The notes beneath the pieces were generated by a model. That model did not search any database. It saw only the letters and a program-made list of their open reading frames with translations, and was not told the origin of the DNA. This document shows, in pieces, positions 1-6,415 of a stretch of 23,421 bases of DNA. Source of the DNA: Mucilaginibacter sp. UBA4741 (lineage in GTDB: Bacteria > Bacteroidota > Bacteroidia > Sphingobacteriales > Sphingobacteriaceae). Positions within the stretch are counted from its first letter, which is position 1. Every line of letters begins with the position of its first letter. The stretch is taken from contig DHIR01000267.1 in the NCBI GenBank assembly GCA_002403905.1, positions 1 through 23,421 on the forward strand. Direction: 5' to 3'. The translations under genes and the position numbers were made by a program.

Positions 1-31
1 AATAAAATTTAAACAGGCTCTAAAAAAATGG

Positions 32-83
32 TTGGTTTCTAAATAAATGCATAACTTGGTTATGTCAATTATTTAGAAACCAA
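32..83. other. Long nested stem-loop just before the lipoprotein start
   Basis: Positions 32-46 (TTGGTTTCTAAATAA) and 69-83 are perfect reverse complements (15 bp). Inside them 50-55 (CATAAC) and 59-64 (GTTATG) form a second 6-bp stem with a 3-base loop. The fold ends six bases before the ATG at 90, so it occupies the whole ribosome-loading region. It has no clear T-run and could be a leader structure, the end of an upstream gene's transcript, or a small palindromic repeat. The structure is seen directly; its role is unknown. Confidence 0.6.
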
Positions 84-89
84 TCTACT

Positions 90-875
90 ATGAGAACGCA
101 ACGTTACTTATTACTATTAATGGTATTTGCCATTTTTTTATCATCCTGCAAGAAAAGTTCAACAGGCAACAGTACAGAAACACCCACCACCAAACCGAAG
201 TATTTAACTCAAATAATCTCTGTTGAAACGGGGCCAGCATTTCTTGGCAGTCATGTAACCACCAGTAATATCTATTATACCTACGATAGCAAAAAAAGGC
301 TAAGCACGGTAAAAAACAGTGACAATAGCCTAATAACCTATGTTTATAAAGATGATGGTAATTTATTTTCTACTACCCGTACCAATGCCAATGGAACAAT
401 GCAAGGCTATAATGAATTTACTTATGAAGGGGGTAAATTGACATCGTATACGTCAAAAGGATATCGAAATAATGCGGTAACAAGTGAAACCACTTATACT
501 TATGTTTATAATGGGGATAGAGCAACGGAATTGCATTTTGATGTTTATTACCAATTGTTTACTTATGACAGCAATGGTAACCTTACAAAAATCTTCAATC
601 ACGGGCAACCCGACTATAGCATAGTATATAGTTACGATAACAAAAAGAATAAGTTTATTAATTCACCATTTAAATATCCAGTGCCTGGAGACAACGAACG
701 CTTATCACCTAATAACCGTACTACCAGCACAACCGAAGGACTTTCCCAAAATATTTTAACAACTAATACTTATGTTTACGATAGCGATGGTTATCCTATA
801 GCTGGCACCCAAAATACTGATTATGTAAATAGTAGTAGTTATAAATATACTTACATTTACAGTACGCTTGAATAA
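90..875 (+). CDS. Secreted lipoprotein with YD-like repeats
   Basis: A predicted 261-residue lipoprotein. A basic start (MRTQR) and hydrophobic stretch lead to a lipobox LSSC at residues 17-20, followed by KKSS, so Cys20 would be lipidated. The mature part is rich in Tyr, Thr, Asn and Ser and carries repeated strands of the form YTYDSKKRL, YVYKDDGNL, FTYDSNGNL and YVYDSDGYP. These resemble degenerate YD (RHS-type) units common in short Bacteroidota lipoproteins of unknown function. It has no RHS core or toxin tip and is far too short for an RHS toxin. It probably sits on the cell envelope, but surface exposure cannot be told from sequence. It has no obvious operon partner: the next gene runs in the opposite direction. 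The ATG at 90 is chosen because the signal peptide begins there. No specific function can be assigned. Confidence 0.8.
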   Translation: MRTQRYLLLLMVFAIFLSSCKKSSTGNSTETPTTKPKYLTQIISVETGPAFLGSHVTTSNIYYTYDSKKRLSTVKNSDNSLITYVYKDDGNLFSTTRTNANGTMQGYNEFTYEGGKLTSYTSKGYRNNAVTSETTYTYVYNGDRATELHFDVYYQLFTYDSNGNLTKIFNHGQPDYSIVYSYDNKKNKFINSPFKYPVPGDNERLSPNNRTTSTTEGLSQNILTTNTYVYDSDGYPIAGTQNTDYVNSSSYKYTYIYSTLE

Positions 876-1033
876 TATAGGAATCAAAAAAGCCTTTTTT
901 TTGGAATCGTAGTTATCATCTTTTGTGAATTTTTAACGAAGTGCAATAAGTAGTTTCCTCCCTTGTCCCAAGTGATATATAGTTACCCTTGAGAGGGAAT
1001 CATACTTACCCGCCACCCCGCTTTTCTTTGCTT

Positions 1034-2260
1034 TTAATGCGCCACAACCGCACCACCCCCACTCACATCAACCTTATTCTTTATCCGCAAAGCTCCAATT
1101 AATAATATCAGTAGGCCAATAATGGCTGTCGATTCCATAATACCTGCCATTGGAACGGCAGACTGGCTGTTGAATACACTCACACCAAAAGTAGCAAGTG
1201 CGCCAAGTCCCAATTGTAAAGCGCCTAATAACGCCGAAGCAGTGCCGGCGTTTTTCTCGAACGGTGCCAATGATAATGCCGAGGCGTTGGGGCTGGTAAT
1301 ACCTACGCAACATAGCAATATAAATATCATACCTATGGTTCCACCTAAGCCAAACCAGCCATATATGCTGCCTATTAAGAACACTAAGGCTGTAATAACC
1401 TGTATACTTAATGATATGCGGATGATCTGTTCGCTTTTAAACTTTTTTAGCAGCAGGTTATTAACCTGGCTTGAGCCGATGAAACCTACAGAAAGTGTAG
1501 CGAATATCCACCCGTAAGTTTTGGCGCTCACTTTAAAAACCTCCATAAATACTATCGGCGAAGCCGAAACATATACAAACAAACCGGCAAAGGCAAAAGC
1601 ACCTGCAAAGGCATAAGTATAAAATTGAGGTTCTTTAATTACCTGCAAAAAACTATTGATAATCGGTTTTGGTTTTAGCGAGTAAGATGGATCCGCTTTA
1701 TAACTTTCGGGCAAAAAGAATATTACCGTGAGCAATATTAATAACGCCATTGCGCCTAATATTACAAATATTAAATGCCAGCCAAATACCACGGTAACAT
1801 ACCCACCAACGGTAGGCGCTATCATGGGCGATGCACCCAGGATCAATATCAGCAAAGCAAATATCTTGGCGTTTTCTTCTAACGGGAAAATATCGCGCAC
1901 CATAGCCATTGAGGCCACGCCCGCCGCGCAACTGCCTATAGCCTGTATAAAACGCAGTATAATTAAGGTTTCAATACTAGTGGCAAAATAACAACCTGCC
2001 GATGCTATGATGTATAATACCAAACCAACATACAATGGTTTTTTGCGTCCAAACCTATCTAAAAGAGGCCCGTATAGTAACTGCCCTACTGCCAATCCTA
2101 CAAAAAAGCTGGATAAGGATATGGAGACTTGCGCTGTGGTAGTATGTAAAGATTTAGCAATAGCCGGGAAACCGGGTAAGTACATATCAATAGAAAATGG
2201 CCCTAAAGCAGTAAGCGAACCCAATATAAGTACAGTAAAGAAATAACGTTTTTTAGTCAT
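1034..2260 (-). CDS. Bcr/CflA-family MFS drug-efflux transporter
   Basis: A 408-residue inner-membrane transporter of the major facilitator superfamily, with about 12 hydrophobic segments. The N-terminal stretch LGPFSIDMYLP (residues 19-29) is typical of the Bcr/CflA subgroup. Motif A, with the DRFGRKK core, lies at about 64-76 in the first cytoplasmic loop. A motif-C-like segment GASPMIAPTVGGY, diagnostic of antiporters, follows at about 141-153 in TM5. Family members exchange protons for drugs such as bicyclomycin, chloramphenicol or sulfonamides; the substrate here cannot be told. Length is normal for the family and no key motif is missing. It is divergent from the glycine-zipper gene and shares a 250-bp intergenic region with it. 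Its leader holds a terminator-like hairpin directly before the start codon. Upstream promoter elements on this strand are weak (a GATCTTTG at 2297-2304). Confidence 0.9.
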   Translation of the reverse strand: MTKKRYFFTVLILGSLTALGPFSIDMYLPGFPAIAKSLHTTTAQVSISLSSFFVGLAVGQLLYGPLLDRFGRKKPLYVGLVLYIIASAGCYFATSIETLIILRFIQAIGSCAAGVASMAMVRDIFPLEENAKIFALLILILGASPMIAPTVGGYVTVVFGWHLIFVILGAMALLILLTVIFFLPESYKADPSYSLKPKPIINSFLQVIKEPQFYTYAFAGAFAFAGLFVYVSASPIVFMEVFKVSAKTYGWIFATLSVGFIGSSQVNNLLLKKFKSEQIIRISLSIQVITALVFLIGSIYGWFGLGGTIGMIFILLCCVGITSPNASALSLAPFEKNAGTASALLGALQLGLGALATFGVSVFNSQSAVPMAGIMESTAIIGLLILLIGALRIKNKVDVSGGGAVVAH

Positions 2261-2289
2261 AAAAATAAAAAAAGGGATTGATATCCCTT
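2261..2289 (-). promoter_or_regulatory. Terminator-like hairpin in the efflux gene leader
   Basis: On the minus strand AAGGGAT, a 4-base loop and ATCCCTT (2289 down to 2272) form a perfect 7-bp stem. A U-rich run follows directly and reaches the ATG at 2260. This is the shape of an intrinsic terminator, yet no minus-strand gene lies upstream for it to terminate, because the neighbour is divergent. It may be an attenuator or a 5' stabilising hairpin. The structure is seen; the role is inferred. Confidence 0.5.
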
Positions 2290-2465
2290 AGTTCGGCAAA
2301 GATCGCTTTTCTATATTAAGCGCATGTATAACCCAGGTAATATTTTAGTAATTATTTACATAAATGACTATTAAAATATACAGCAATAAAAATAGCGGAC
2401 ATATAATATTAGCCTCTAATGCTCTTAATGGCAATTTTATTATTTAATCAGGTTTTGGCTTATTA

Positions 2466-2493
2466 TTTGATTTACACCAAACAACTAAATTTA
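2466..2493 (+). promoter_or_regulatory. Candidate Bacteroidota promoter for the glycine-zipper gene
   Basis: TTTG at 2466-2469, 16 bp, then TAAATTTA at 2486-2493, one mismatch from TAnnTTTG. Transcription would start near 2500, about 10 bases before the ATG at 2511. The spacing is one base shorter than usual. Confidence 0.35.
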
Positions 2494-2510
2494 TTTACAG
2501 ATACAACACT

Positions 2511-2843
2511 ATGAAAAAGTTATTATTATACAGCGGTATACTTACAGCGTTTTTGCTGTCGACAGGAAATTTTGCACATGCGCAAGAACATAAAGGCATA
2601 AGCGATCAAGGTAAAGGCGCTATAATTGGTGGCGCTGGTGGTGCCATAGTTGGTGGTATTATTGGCCATAATGTGGGTGGTGCCTTAATAGGTGGCGCGG
2701 TTGGTGCAGGTGGTGGTTACATTATTGGTAATGAAACACGCAAACACAAAGAGAAAAAAAGATTAGCAGCTTATAGAGAAGCTTATTATCAAAGACATGG
2801 TCATTACCCAAATGCGTACGTGTACCAAAAAAGAAAACATTAA
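2511..2843 (+). CDS. Glycine-zipper envelope protein
   Basis: A 110-residue exported protein. A signal peptide covers residues 1-24 and ends AHA before QEHK. Residues about 36-75 are a glycine zipper in which Gly recurs every third to fourth residue (GGAGGAIVGGIIG, GGALIGGAVGAGGG), similar to YMGG-type glycine-zipper domains. Such segments pack as tight helical hairpins in or against a membrane. The last 35 residues are basic and aromatic (KHKEKKRLAAYREAYYQ, ending YQKRKH) and probably face the periplasm. The family is widespread in Bacteroidota and Proteobacteria, often with stress or envelope links, but no biochemical role is known. It is followed by a strong terminator, so it is probably a single-gene transcript. 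Confidence 0.8.
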   Translation: MKKLLLYSGILTAFLLSTGNFAHAQEHKGISDQGKGAIIGGAGGAIVGGIIGHNVGGALIGGAVGAGGGYIIGNETRKHKEKKRLAAYREAYYQRHGHYPNAYVYQKRKH

Positions 2844-2860
2844 CTATTGGTTTTTTGCTT

Positions 2861-2899
2861 GGGCCTGTAACTTACCGTTACGGGCCTTTGTGTTTTTTT
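2861..2899 (+). terminator. Intrinsic terminator after the glycine-zipper gene
   Basis: GGCCTGTAAC (2862-2871) pairs with GTTACGGGCC (2877-2886) over 10 bp with one G-T pair and a 5-base loop. A T-rich run to 2899 follows. Confidence 0.8.
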
Positions 2900-2905
2900 A
2901 CTATA

Positions 2906-2924
2906 TTAAAGCACTTTAAAGCAC
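2906..2924. repeat. Two direct copies of TTAAAGCAC, 10 bp apart
   Basis: TTAAAGCAC occurs at 2906-2914 and again at 2916-2924, one helical turn apart, just upstream of the barrel gene starting at 2937. The spacing suits side-by-side binding of a regulator, but chance is possible in such AT-rich DNA. Confidence 0.3.
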
Positions 2925-2936
2925 GTTATACGTTTA

Positions 2937-4154
2937 ATGGTAAAAGTTTTACTTGCAGCTTTTTTTTGTTTCGTACCCCTATTGCTATTGGCACAGAATG
3001 ATAGCAGTTCGGTAAAATACCGCCCGATTGATACCTTAGAAAAAAGAGATCTGATAGATATTGCCGGGTCAATTTTTCATTTTAAACCGCGTCCGATATC
3101 GCCCAGCGAAAAAAAGAAGGTCTATTTTTCTTTCCTGCCTATTACTACTAATGGGGCCGGGGCAGGCACAGCGCTTATTACATCAACTACAGCCGGTTTT
3201 TATTTAGGCGATAAACGTACTACTTATTTATCCTCAATAAATTTTACGCCCTATTTTAATTTCAAAGGGCGTTATGGATTACCCATCAGTTCAAACTTTT
3301 GGTTAAAAGATAATTCCTATAACATCAAAGGCGATACCCGTGTACTGGAATACCCGCAATACACCTGGGGTTTAGGTGGCGGGCAGCCATCGGATAATAA
3401 ACTTTTGGTTGATTATGTTTATGTACGCTTTTACCAGAGCGTGCTTAAACGTATAACATCTTACTTTTTTGCAGGTATTGGCTATAACTTAGACTACTAT
3501 ATTGATATTGAAAGCGATGACACCCAAAAAACATTAAGCCAGTTTACCGGGTATAAGTTTGGCACCCAAGCTAATCAAAACTCATTTTCATCGGGCCCTA
3601 GTATAAATTTATTGTATGATACCCGTAATAACTCCATCAACCCATTGCCCGGGTGGTATGGCAATGTTATTTATAGATATAGCGCTACTGCTTTGGGCAG
3701 TAATGATAACTGGCAATCATTATATGTTGATGTCAGAAAATACCTGTCGCTATCTCAATCCGGGCCAAAAAACATGCTGGCTTTCTGGACGTATTACTGG
3801 ACCTCTCTTTCATCAGGCACGCCATATTTTAACCTGCCATCAATTGGAAGGGATCCTTATCAACGTTCAGGCCGGGGTATTCAGCAGAGCCAGTATCGTG
3901 GCGAAAGCCTGATCTATTTAGAAACCGAGTACCGGTGCGACATTACCGACAACGGTTTGTTTGGCTTTGTCGCTTTTGCCAATATCAACTCGGCCAGCCA
4001 GCAAACATCAAGGCAATTTACGTACTGGAACCCCGCCGGCGGGGCAGGCCTGCGTATTAAATTCAACAAGAAATCAGACACTAATATTGGTATTGATTAT
4101 GGATTGAGTAAAAATTATTCGGCTATTTTATTAAATCTGGGCGAAACATTTTAA
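2937..4154 (+). CDS. Omp85/BamA-type outer-membrane barrel without POTRA domains
   Basis: A 405-residue outer-membrane protein. A signal peptide (about residues 1-19, ending LLLLAQ) is followed by a short linker containing FHFKPRPISPSEKKK. The rest is beta-barrel sequence with alternating aromatic strands. Features shared with BamA/TamA C-terminal barrels are GPSINLLYDTRNNSINPLPGW midway, a loop-6-like RGRGIQQSQYRG, an ETEYR strand, and a terminal strand of the form GAGLRIKFN then NIGIDYGL. BamA and TamA carry POTRA domains ahead of the barrel; here there is no room for one. Such short forms are annotated in Bacteroidota as BamA/TamA-family or surface-antigen proteins and are probably transport pores or assembly factors of unknown cargo. 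The ATG at 2937 gives a full signal peptide; no Shine-Dalgarno is visible, as is normal in this phylum. Confidence 0.82.
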   Translation: MVKVLLAAFFCFVPLLLLAQNDSSSVKYRPIDTLEKRDLIDIAGSIFHFKPRPISPSEKKKVYFSFLPITTNGAGAGTALITSTTAGFYLGDKRTTYLSSINFTPYFNFKGRYGLPISSNFWLKDNSYNIKGDTRVLEYPQYTWGLGGGQPSDNKLLVDYVYVRFYQSVLKRITSYFFAGIGYNLDYYIDIESDDTQKTLSQFTGYKFGTQANQNSFSSGPSINLLYDTRNNSINPLPGWYGNVIYRYSATALGSNDNWQSLYVDVRKYLSLSQSGPKNMLAFWTYYWTSLSSGTPYFNLPSIGRDPYQRSGRGIQQSQYRGESLIYLETEYRCDITDNGLFGFVAFANINSASQQTSRQFTYWNPAGGAGLRIKFNKKSDTNIGIDYGLSKNYSAILLNLGETF

Positions 4155-4261
4155 TCAAAAAAGTGCCCTGTGATCACTATGGGGCAATAAATTACTCTTT
4201 CAATAAAATTCTTGTCATTTTGTTAGCATTTACTATATAAAAATAAAATATATAAACTATA

Positions 4262-4291
4262 TTTGATTTATAACAACCGAGACTAGTTTTA
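4262..4291 (+). promoter_or_regulatory. Candidate promoter for the first receiver gene
   Basis: TTTG at 4262-4265, an 18-bp spacer, then TAGTTTTA at 4284-4291, one mismatch from TAnnTTTG. A start near 4298 would leave a leader of about 76 bases. That leader contains a small palindrome, GCTTAATTTAAGC, at 4309-4321. Confidence 0.5.
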
Positions 4292-4373
4292 GCACGTATA
4301 CCACCTACGCTTAATTTAAGCTTACACAATTAAACGACTTTTTAAAGTTTTTCGGAGTTATTTACCACTACAC

Positions 4374-4733
4374 ATGTCAAAACGTATTTTAATATTAGAC
4401 GACAATCAGGACATCCTGGACATTGTTCATGAAACACTTTCTTATGAAAAGTTTGATGTAAAAAGCACATCAAACGGCGAAGAAGTTATGCCTATGCTTC
4501 AGGATTTTTTTCCGGATCTGGTTATATTAGATTATCGTGTTGCAGGTATAAATGGCGGTGAGTTATGCAGGCAAATAAAATGCCACCCGCAATTTAAAGA
4601 CACCCCGGTAATTATATTTTCTGCCTATATTAACCATGATGATGAGCTTTTTGACTATGGCTGCGATGCCATCATTAACAAACCTTTTGACCTTACCGAA
4701 CTGATTGAAAAAGTTAATAGCCTTATATCATAA
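4374..4733 (+). CDS. Stand-alone response-regulator receiver
   Basis: A 119-residue CheY-like protein consisting only of a receiver (REC) domain. The acidic pair D9-D10 binds Mg, D53 in VILDYR is the phosphate acceptor, S83 in FSA is the switch Ser/Thr, and K103-P104 is the conserved Lys-Pro pair. All key residues are present, so it should be phosphorylated by a histidine kinase, but no kinase is encoded nearby. With no output domain it must act by protein contact or as a phosphate relay. It stands alone between the barrel gene and the RRM gene, with its own candidate promoter. A second protein of the same type lies at 9535-9900. Confidence 0.92.
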   Translation: MSKRILILDDNQDILDIVHETLSYEKFDVKSTSNGEEVMPMLQDFFPDLVILDYRVAGINGGELCRQIKCHPQFKDTPVIIFSAYINHDDELFDYGCDAIINKPFDLTELIEKVNSLIS

Positions 4734-4816
4734 CTTCCCCCTCCCCCCTCCTGCCAGTAATTATAAAATAGTTTAAACAATAAAAACGCCGTTGTGTTGT
4801 CTTTTTAAAAAAGACA

Positions 4817-4845
4817 TTTGTAGTGCTGCGCTTTTTGTAATTTAT
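4817..4845 (+). promoter_or_regulatory. Weak promoter candidate for the RRM gene
   Basis: TTTG at 4817-4820, 17 bp, then TAATTTAT at 4838-4845, two mismatches from TAnnTTTG. This would give a leader of about 45 bases before the ATG at 4894. Confidence 0.28.
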
Positions 4846-4893
4846 AATGCTTACTATTGTTATAACTAACTCAACCCATTAACTAATTATTAG

Positions 4894-5367
4894 ATGAAAA
4901 TTTTTATCGCCAAGCTGCCTTATCAATTCCAGGAAGCTGATCTAACCGAACTTTTTGCCCCTTATGGCGAAGTAAGTTCTGCCAATGTAATTATGGACCG
5001 CGAAACCGGCCGTAGTAAATGTTATGCCTTTGTTGAAATGCCAAATGAAGATGAGGCGCAAAACGCTATTGACAATTTGAATGAAAAAGAAATCCTGGAC
5101 AAAACAATTGCGGTAAGCCAGGCGAAAGAAAAAGAAAGAAGCGAAAGACCTAGCGGTGGCGGTGGTTATGGCGGCGGTGGATACCGTGGCGGTAATAGCG
5201 GCGGCGGTGGCGGCTATAACAAAGACCGTGGCAACGGTGGTGGCGGCGGCTACAATAAAGACAGAGGTAATGGCGGCGGTGGCGGCTATAACAAAGACCG
5301 TGGCAACGGTGGTGGTGGCGGCAGCTATCGCGATAGAGGAAATAAGGGCGGCGGTTCTGATTATTAA
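4894..5367 (+). CDS. RRM RNA-binding protein with glycine-rich repeat tail
   Basis: A 157-residue single-RRM protein. Residues 1-77 form the RRM: RNP2 is IFIAKL (3-8) and RNP1 is KCYAFVEM (42-49), with Tyr and Phe at the stacking positions; DRETGRSK is the loop before RNP1. From residue 88 the protein is a low-complexity Gly-rich tail with three exact copies of a 12-residue unit, YNKDRGNGGGGG (108-143), and a fourth decayed copy, SYRDRGNKGGG. Bacterial glycine-rich RRM proteins resemble plant and cyanobacterial cold-inducible RNA-binding proteins and probably act as RNA chaperones or bind mRNA in the cytoplasm. Arg and aromatic residues spaced by Gly make condensate-like self-association possible, which is inference. 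It is closed by a strong terminator and is convergent with the next gene. Confidence 0.92.
   Translation: MKIFIAKLPYQFQEADLTELFAPYGEVSSANVIMDRETGRSKCYAFVEMPNEDEAQNAIDNLNEKEILDKTIAVSQAKEKERSERPSGGGGYGGGGYRGGNSGGGGGYNKDRGNGGGGGYNKDRGNGGGGGYNKDRGNGGGGGSYRDRGNKGGGSDY
5215..5322 (+). repeat. Three tandem 36-bp units in the RRM tail
   Basis: Units lie at 5215-5250, 5251-5286 and 5287-5322. Units 1 and 3 differ by one base. Unit 2 differs from unit 1 at about nine positions, all synonymous, including CGT to AGA for arginine. Confidence 0.9.
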
Positions 5368-5386
5368 TCGCACAAAAAATATAAAT

Positions 5387-5424
5387 AAAAAAGGCCGGCT
5401 TCTAAATTTAGAAGCTGGCCTTTT
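5387..5424. terminator. Intrinsic terminator between convergent genes
   Basis: GGCCGGCTTCTAAA pairs with TTTAGAAGCTGGCC (stem 5393-5420, one mismatch). It is flanked by an A-run on the left and a T-run on the right, so it can stop transcripts from both directions. Confidence 0.85.
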
Positions 5425-5430
5425 CTTTTC

Positions 5431-5511
5431 TGTCATTGCGAGCGTAGCGTGGCAATCGCAAGAAGGATACTCGTATACTTTACAGCGTGAGATTGCTTCG
5501 TTCCAATGACA
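5431..5511. repeat. Palindromic dispersed-type repeat
   Basis: The element starts TGTCATTG and ends CAATGACA. Inner arms GTGGCAATCGC and GAGATTGCTTC are imperfect complements. The words TCATTGCGAGCGTAGCG and GATTGCTTCGTTCC match, from memory, a palindromic intergenic repeat seen in many bacterial genomes. It lies between the bidirectional terminator and the barrel gene stop at 5519. No ORF or transposase is associated with it. Confidence 0.65.
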
Positions 5512-5518
5512 TTATTTT

Positions 5519-6184
5519 TTAATTCAACCTAAACCCTATACCAAACTGCCAAACCTGGTTGCGATAAGCAGGCACGTAAGTGCTGCCTTGCGAATCTGTT
5601 TGCTGCAAGTCAAGGGTATATCTTGCATGCAAGTCTACAGACCTGTTAATATCAAAACTTACACCCAACACGCCATCTAAGAATGATTTATGGCCGTTGT
5701 TGTTTTCGTAATATTGCTCTCTTGATACTACGAAGCCATTATCATAAGTAATATTTGTTGATAGCAAATAAGATAATTGTGGACCAATATAAAAATTAAA
5801 GGCCGGGCCTACCCTAAATTTAGCCAGTAAGGGTATATCAATAAAATGGGTGCGTTCTGTATATATCCCGTCGATAGTAGTGGCCTCACATCCTTTTTGC
5901 GAATATAAAACCTCGGGCGCGAAAGATAATGGGTAAATTATAGGCAGATCAAAAGTTAGGCCAGCGTTAAGCCCGACCAGGCTACCTGTACTGTAATTGG
6001 AGTTTGATGAGCTGATCTGGTTAGAAACATTGCCCCCAATTTCCAAACCGATCTTTGGGCTGTAAAAATCGCCGTTGTTACTGTTACGATTATCACCGCC
6101 ACGTTGCGAATGGTAATATCTGCGTTGTGCATTCACCGAACCTGCAACCAGCAGGCATATAGCTAAAAAGAAAATTTTTTTCAT
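5519..6184 (-). CDS. PorT-like outer-membrane beta-barrel protein
   Basis: A 221-residue porin-family protein. The signal peptide (about 1-19, ending VNAQ) is followed by a basic Tyr/Arg/Ser/Asn-rich linker (RRYYHSQRGGDNRNSNNGD). From about residue 43 there are alternating beta-strands, starting KIGLEIGGNVS and including LSFAPEVLYSQKG, FIDIPLLAKFRVG and FNFYIGPQLSYLL, and closing WQFGIGFRLN with a C-terminal aromatic-rich strand. This order (GLxxG start, PEVLYSQKG, IPLLAKF, YIGPQ) is the signature of the small 8-strand PorT/OMP_b-brl_2 family, abundant in Bacteroidota and mostly uncharacterised. It is transcribed toward the RRM gene; its stop lies eight bases from the palindromic repeat. It is divergent from the M16 peptidase. 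Confidence 0.85.
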   Translation of the reverse strand: MKKIFFLAICLLVAGSVNAQRRYYHSQRGGDNRNSNNGDFYSPKIGLEIGGNVSNQISSSNSNYSTGSLVGLNAGLTFDLPIIYPLSFAPEVLYSQKGCEATTIDGIYTERTHFIDIPLLAKFRVGPAFNFYIGPQLSYLLSTNITYDNGFVVSREQYYENNNGHKSFLDGVLGVSFDINRSVDLHARYTLDLQQTDSQGSTYVPAYRNQVWQFGIGFRLN

Positions 6185-6321
6185 TATAGAATGGTTTTAT
6201 ATTTATTAAACAATGCTTTTTAGAGCAGTATGTTTTGTAAAGGTTTATTTGTAAAATGCTTTTTTCTGTTTTTTTAGTGAATCGTCTGTGTAACAAGTAT
6301 TAAAAAAAAATGTCAAACCCA

Positions 6322-6344
6322 TTGTTTGGCAGTATGCCAAACAA
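6322..6344. promoter_or_regulatory. Perfect 10+10 bp palindrome, operator-like
   Basis: TTGTTTGGCA (6322-6331) and TGCCAAACAA (6335-6344) are perfect complements around GTA. The site lies between divergent genes and six bases upstream of the TTTG box at 6351, so terminating either gene is unlikely. A dimeric repressor or activator site is the simplest reading. Confidence 0.5.
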
Positions 6345-6350
6345 AATCTT

Positions 6351-6379
6351 TTTGCGGGTACGCTCTTTCTTTATAGTTG
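6351..6379 (+). promoter_or_regulatory. Candidate promoter for the M16 peptidase
   Basis: TTTG at 6351-6354, a 17-bp spacer and TATAGTTG at 6372-6379, one mismatch from TAnnTTTG. The predicted start is near 6385, about 30 bases before the ATG at 6416. Confidence 0.5.
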
Positions 6380-6415
6380 TTTTTTTTTAATATTTTTATT
6401 GTCTAAACACTTAAC

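Noticed and set aside
90..875. RHS/YD-repeat toxin
   Set aside because: Only a few degenerate YD-like strands and a lipobox are present. There is no RHS core, protease site or C-terminal toxin, and no immunity gene.
2929..2936. TACGTTTA as a promoter -7 box for the Omp85-like gene
   Set aside because: It touches the ATG at 2937, so transcription would begin inside the coding region and lose the signal peptide start.
4164..4187. Hairpin TGCCC / GGGCA after the Omp85-like gene as a terminator
   Set aside because: The stem is only about 5 bp with a loop of over 10 bases and no T-run follows.
4942..5509. Long open frames antisense (4942-5436) and in another forward frame (5156-5509) across the RRM gene
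   Set aside because: They arise from the GGN-rich repeats, which keep stops out of other frames. Their products are Ala/Thr/Val-rich with no start context, while the RRM frame has clear RNP motifs.
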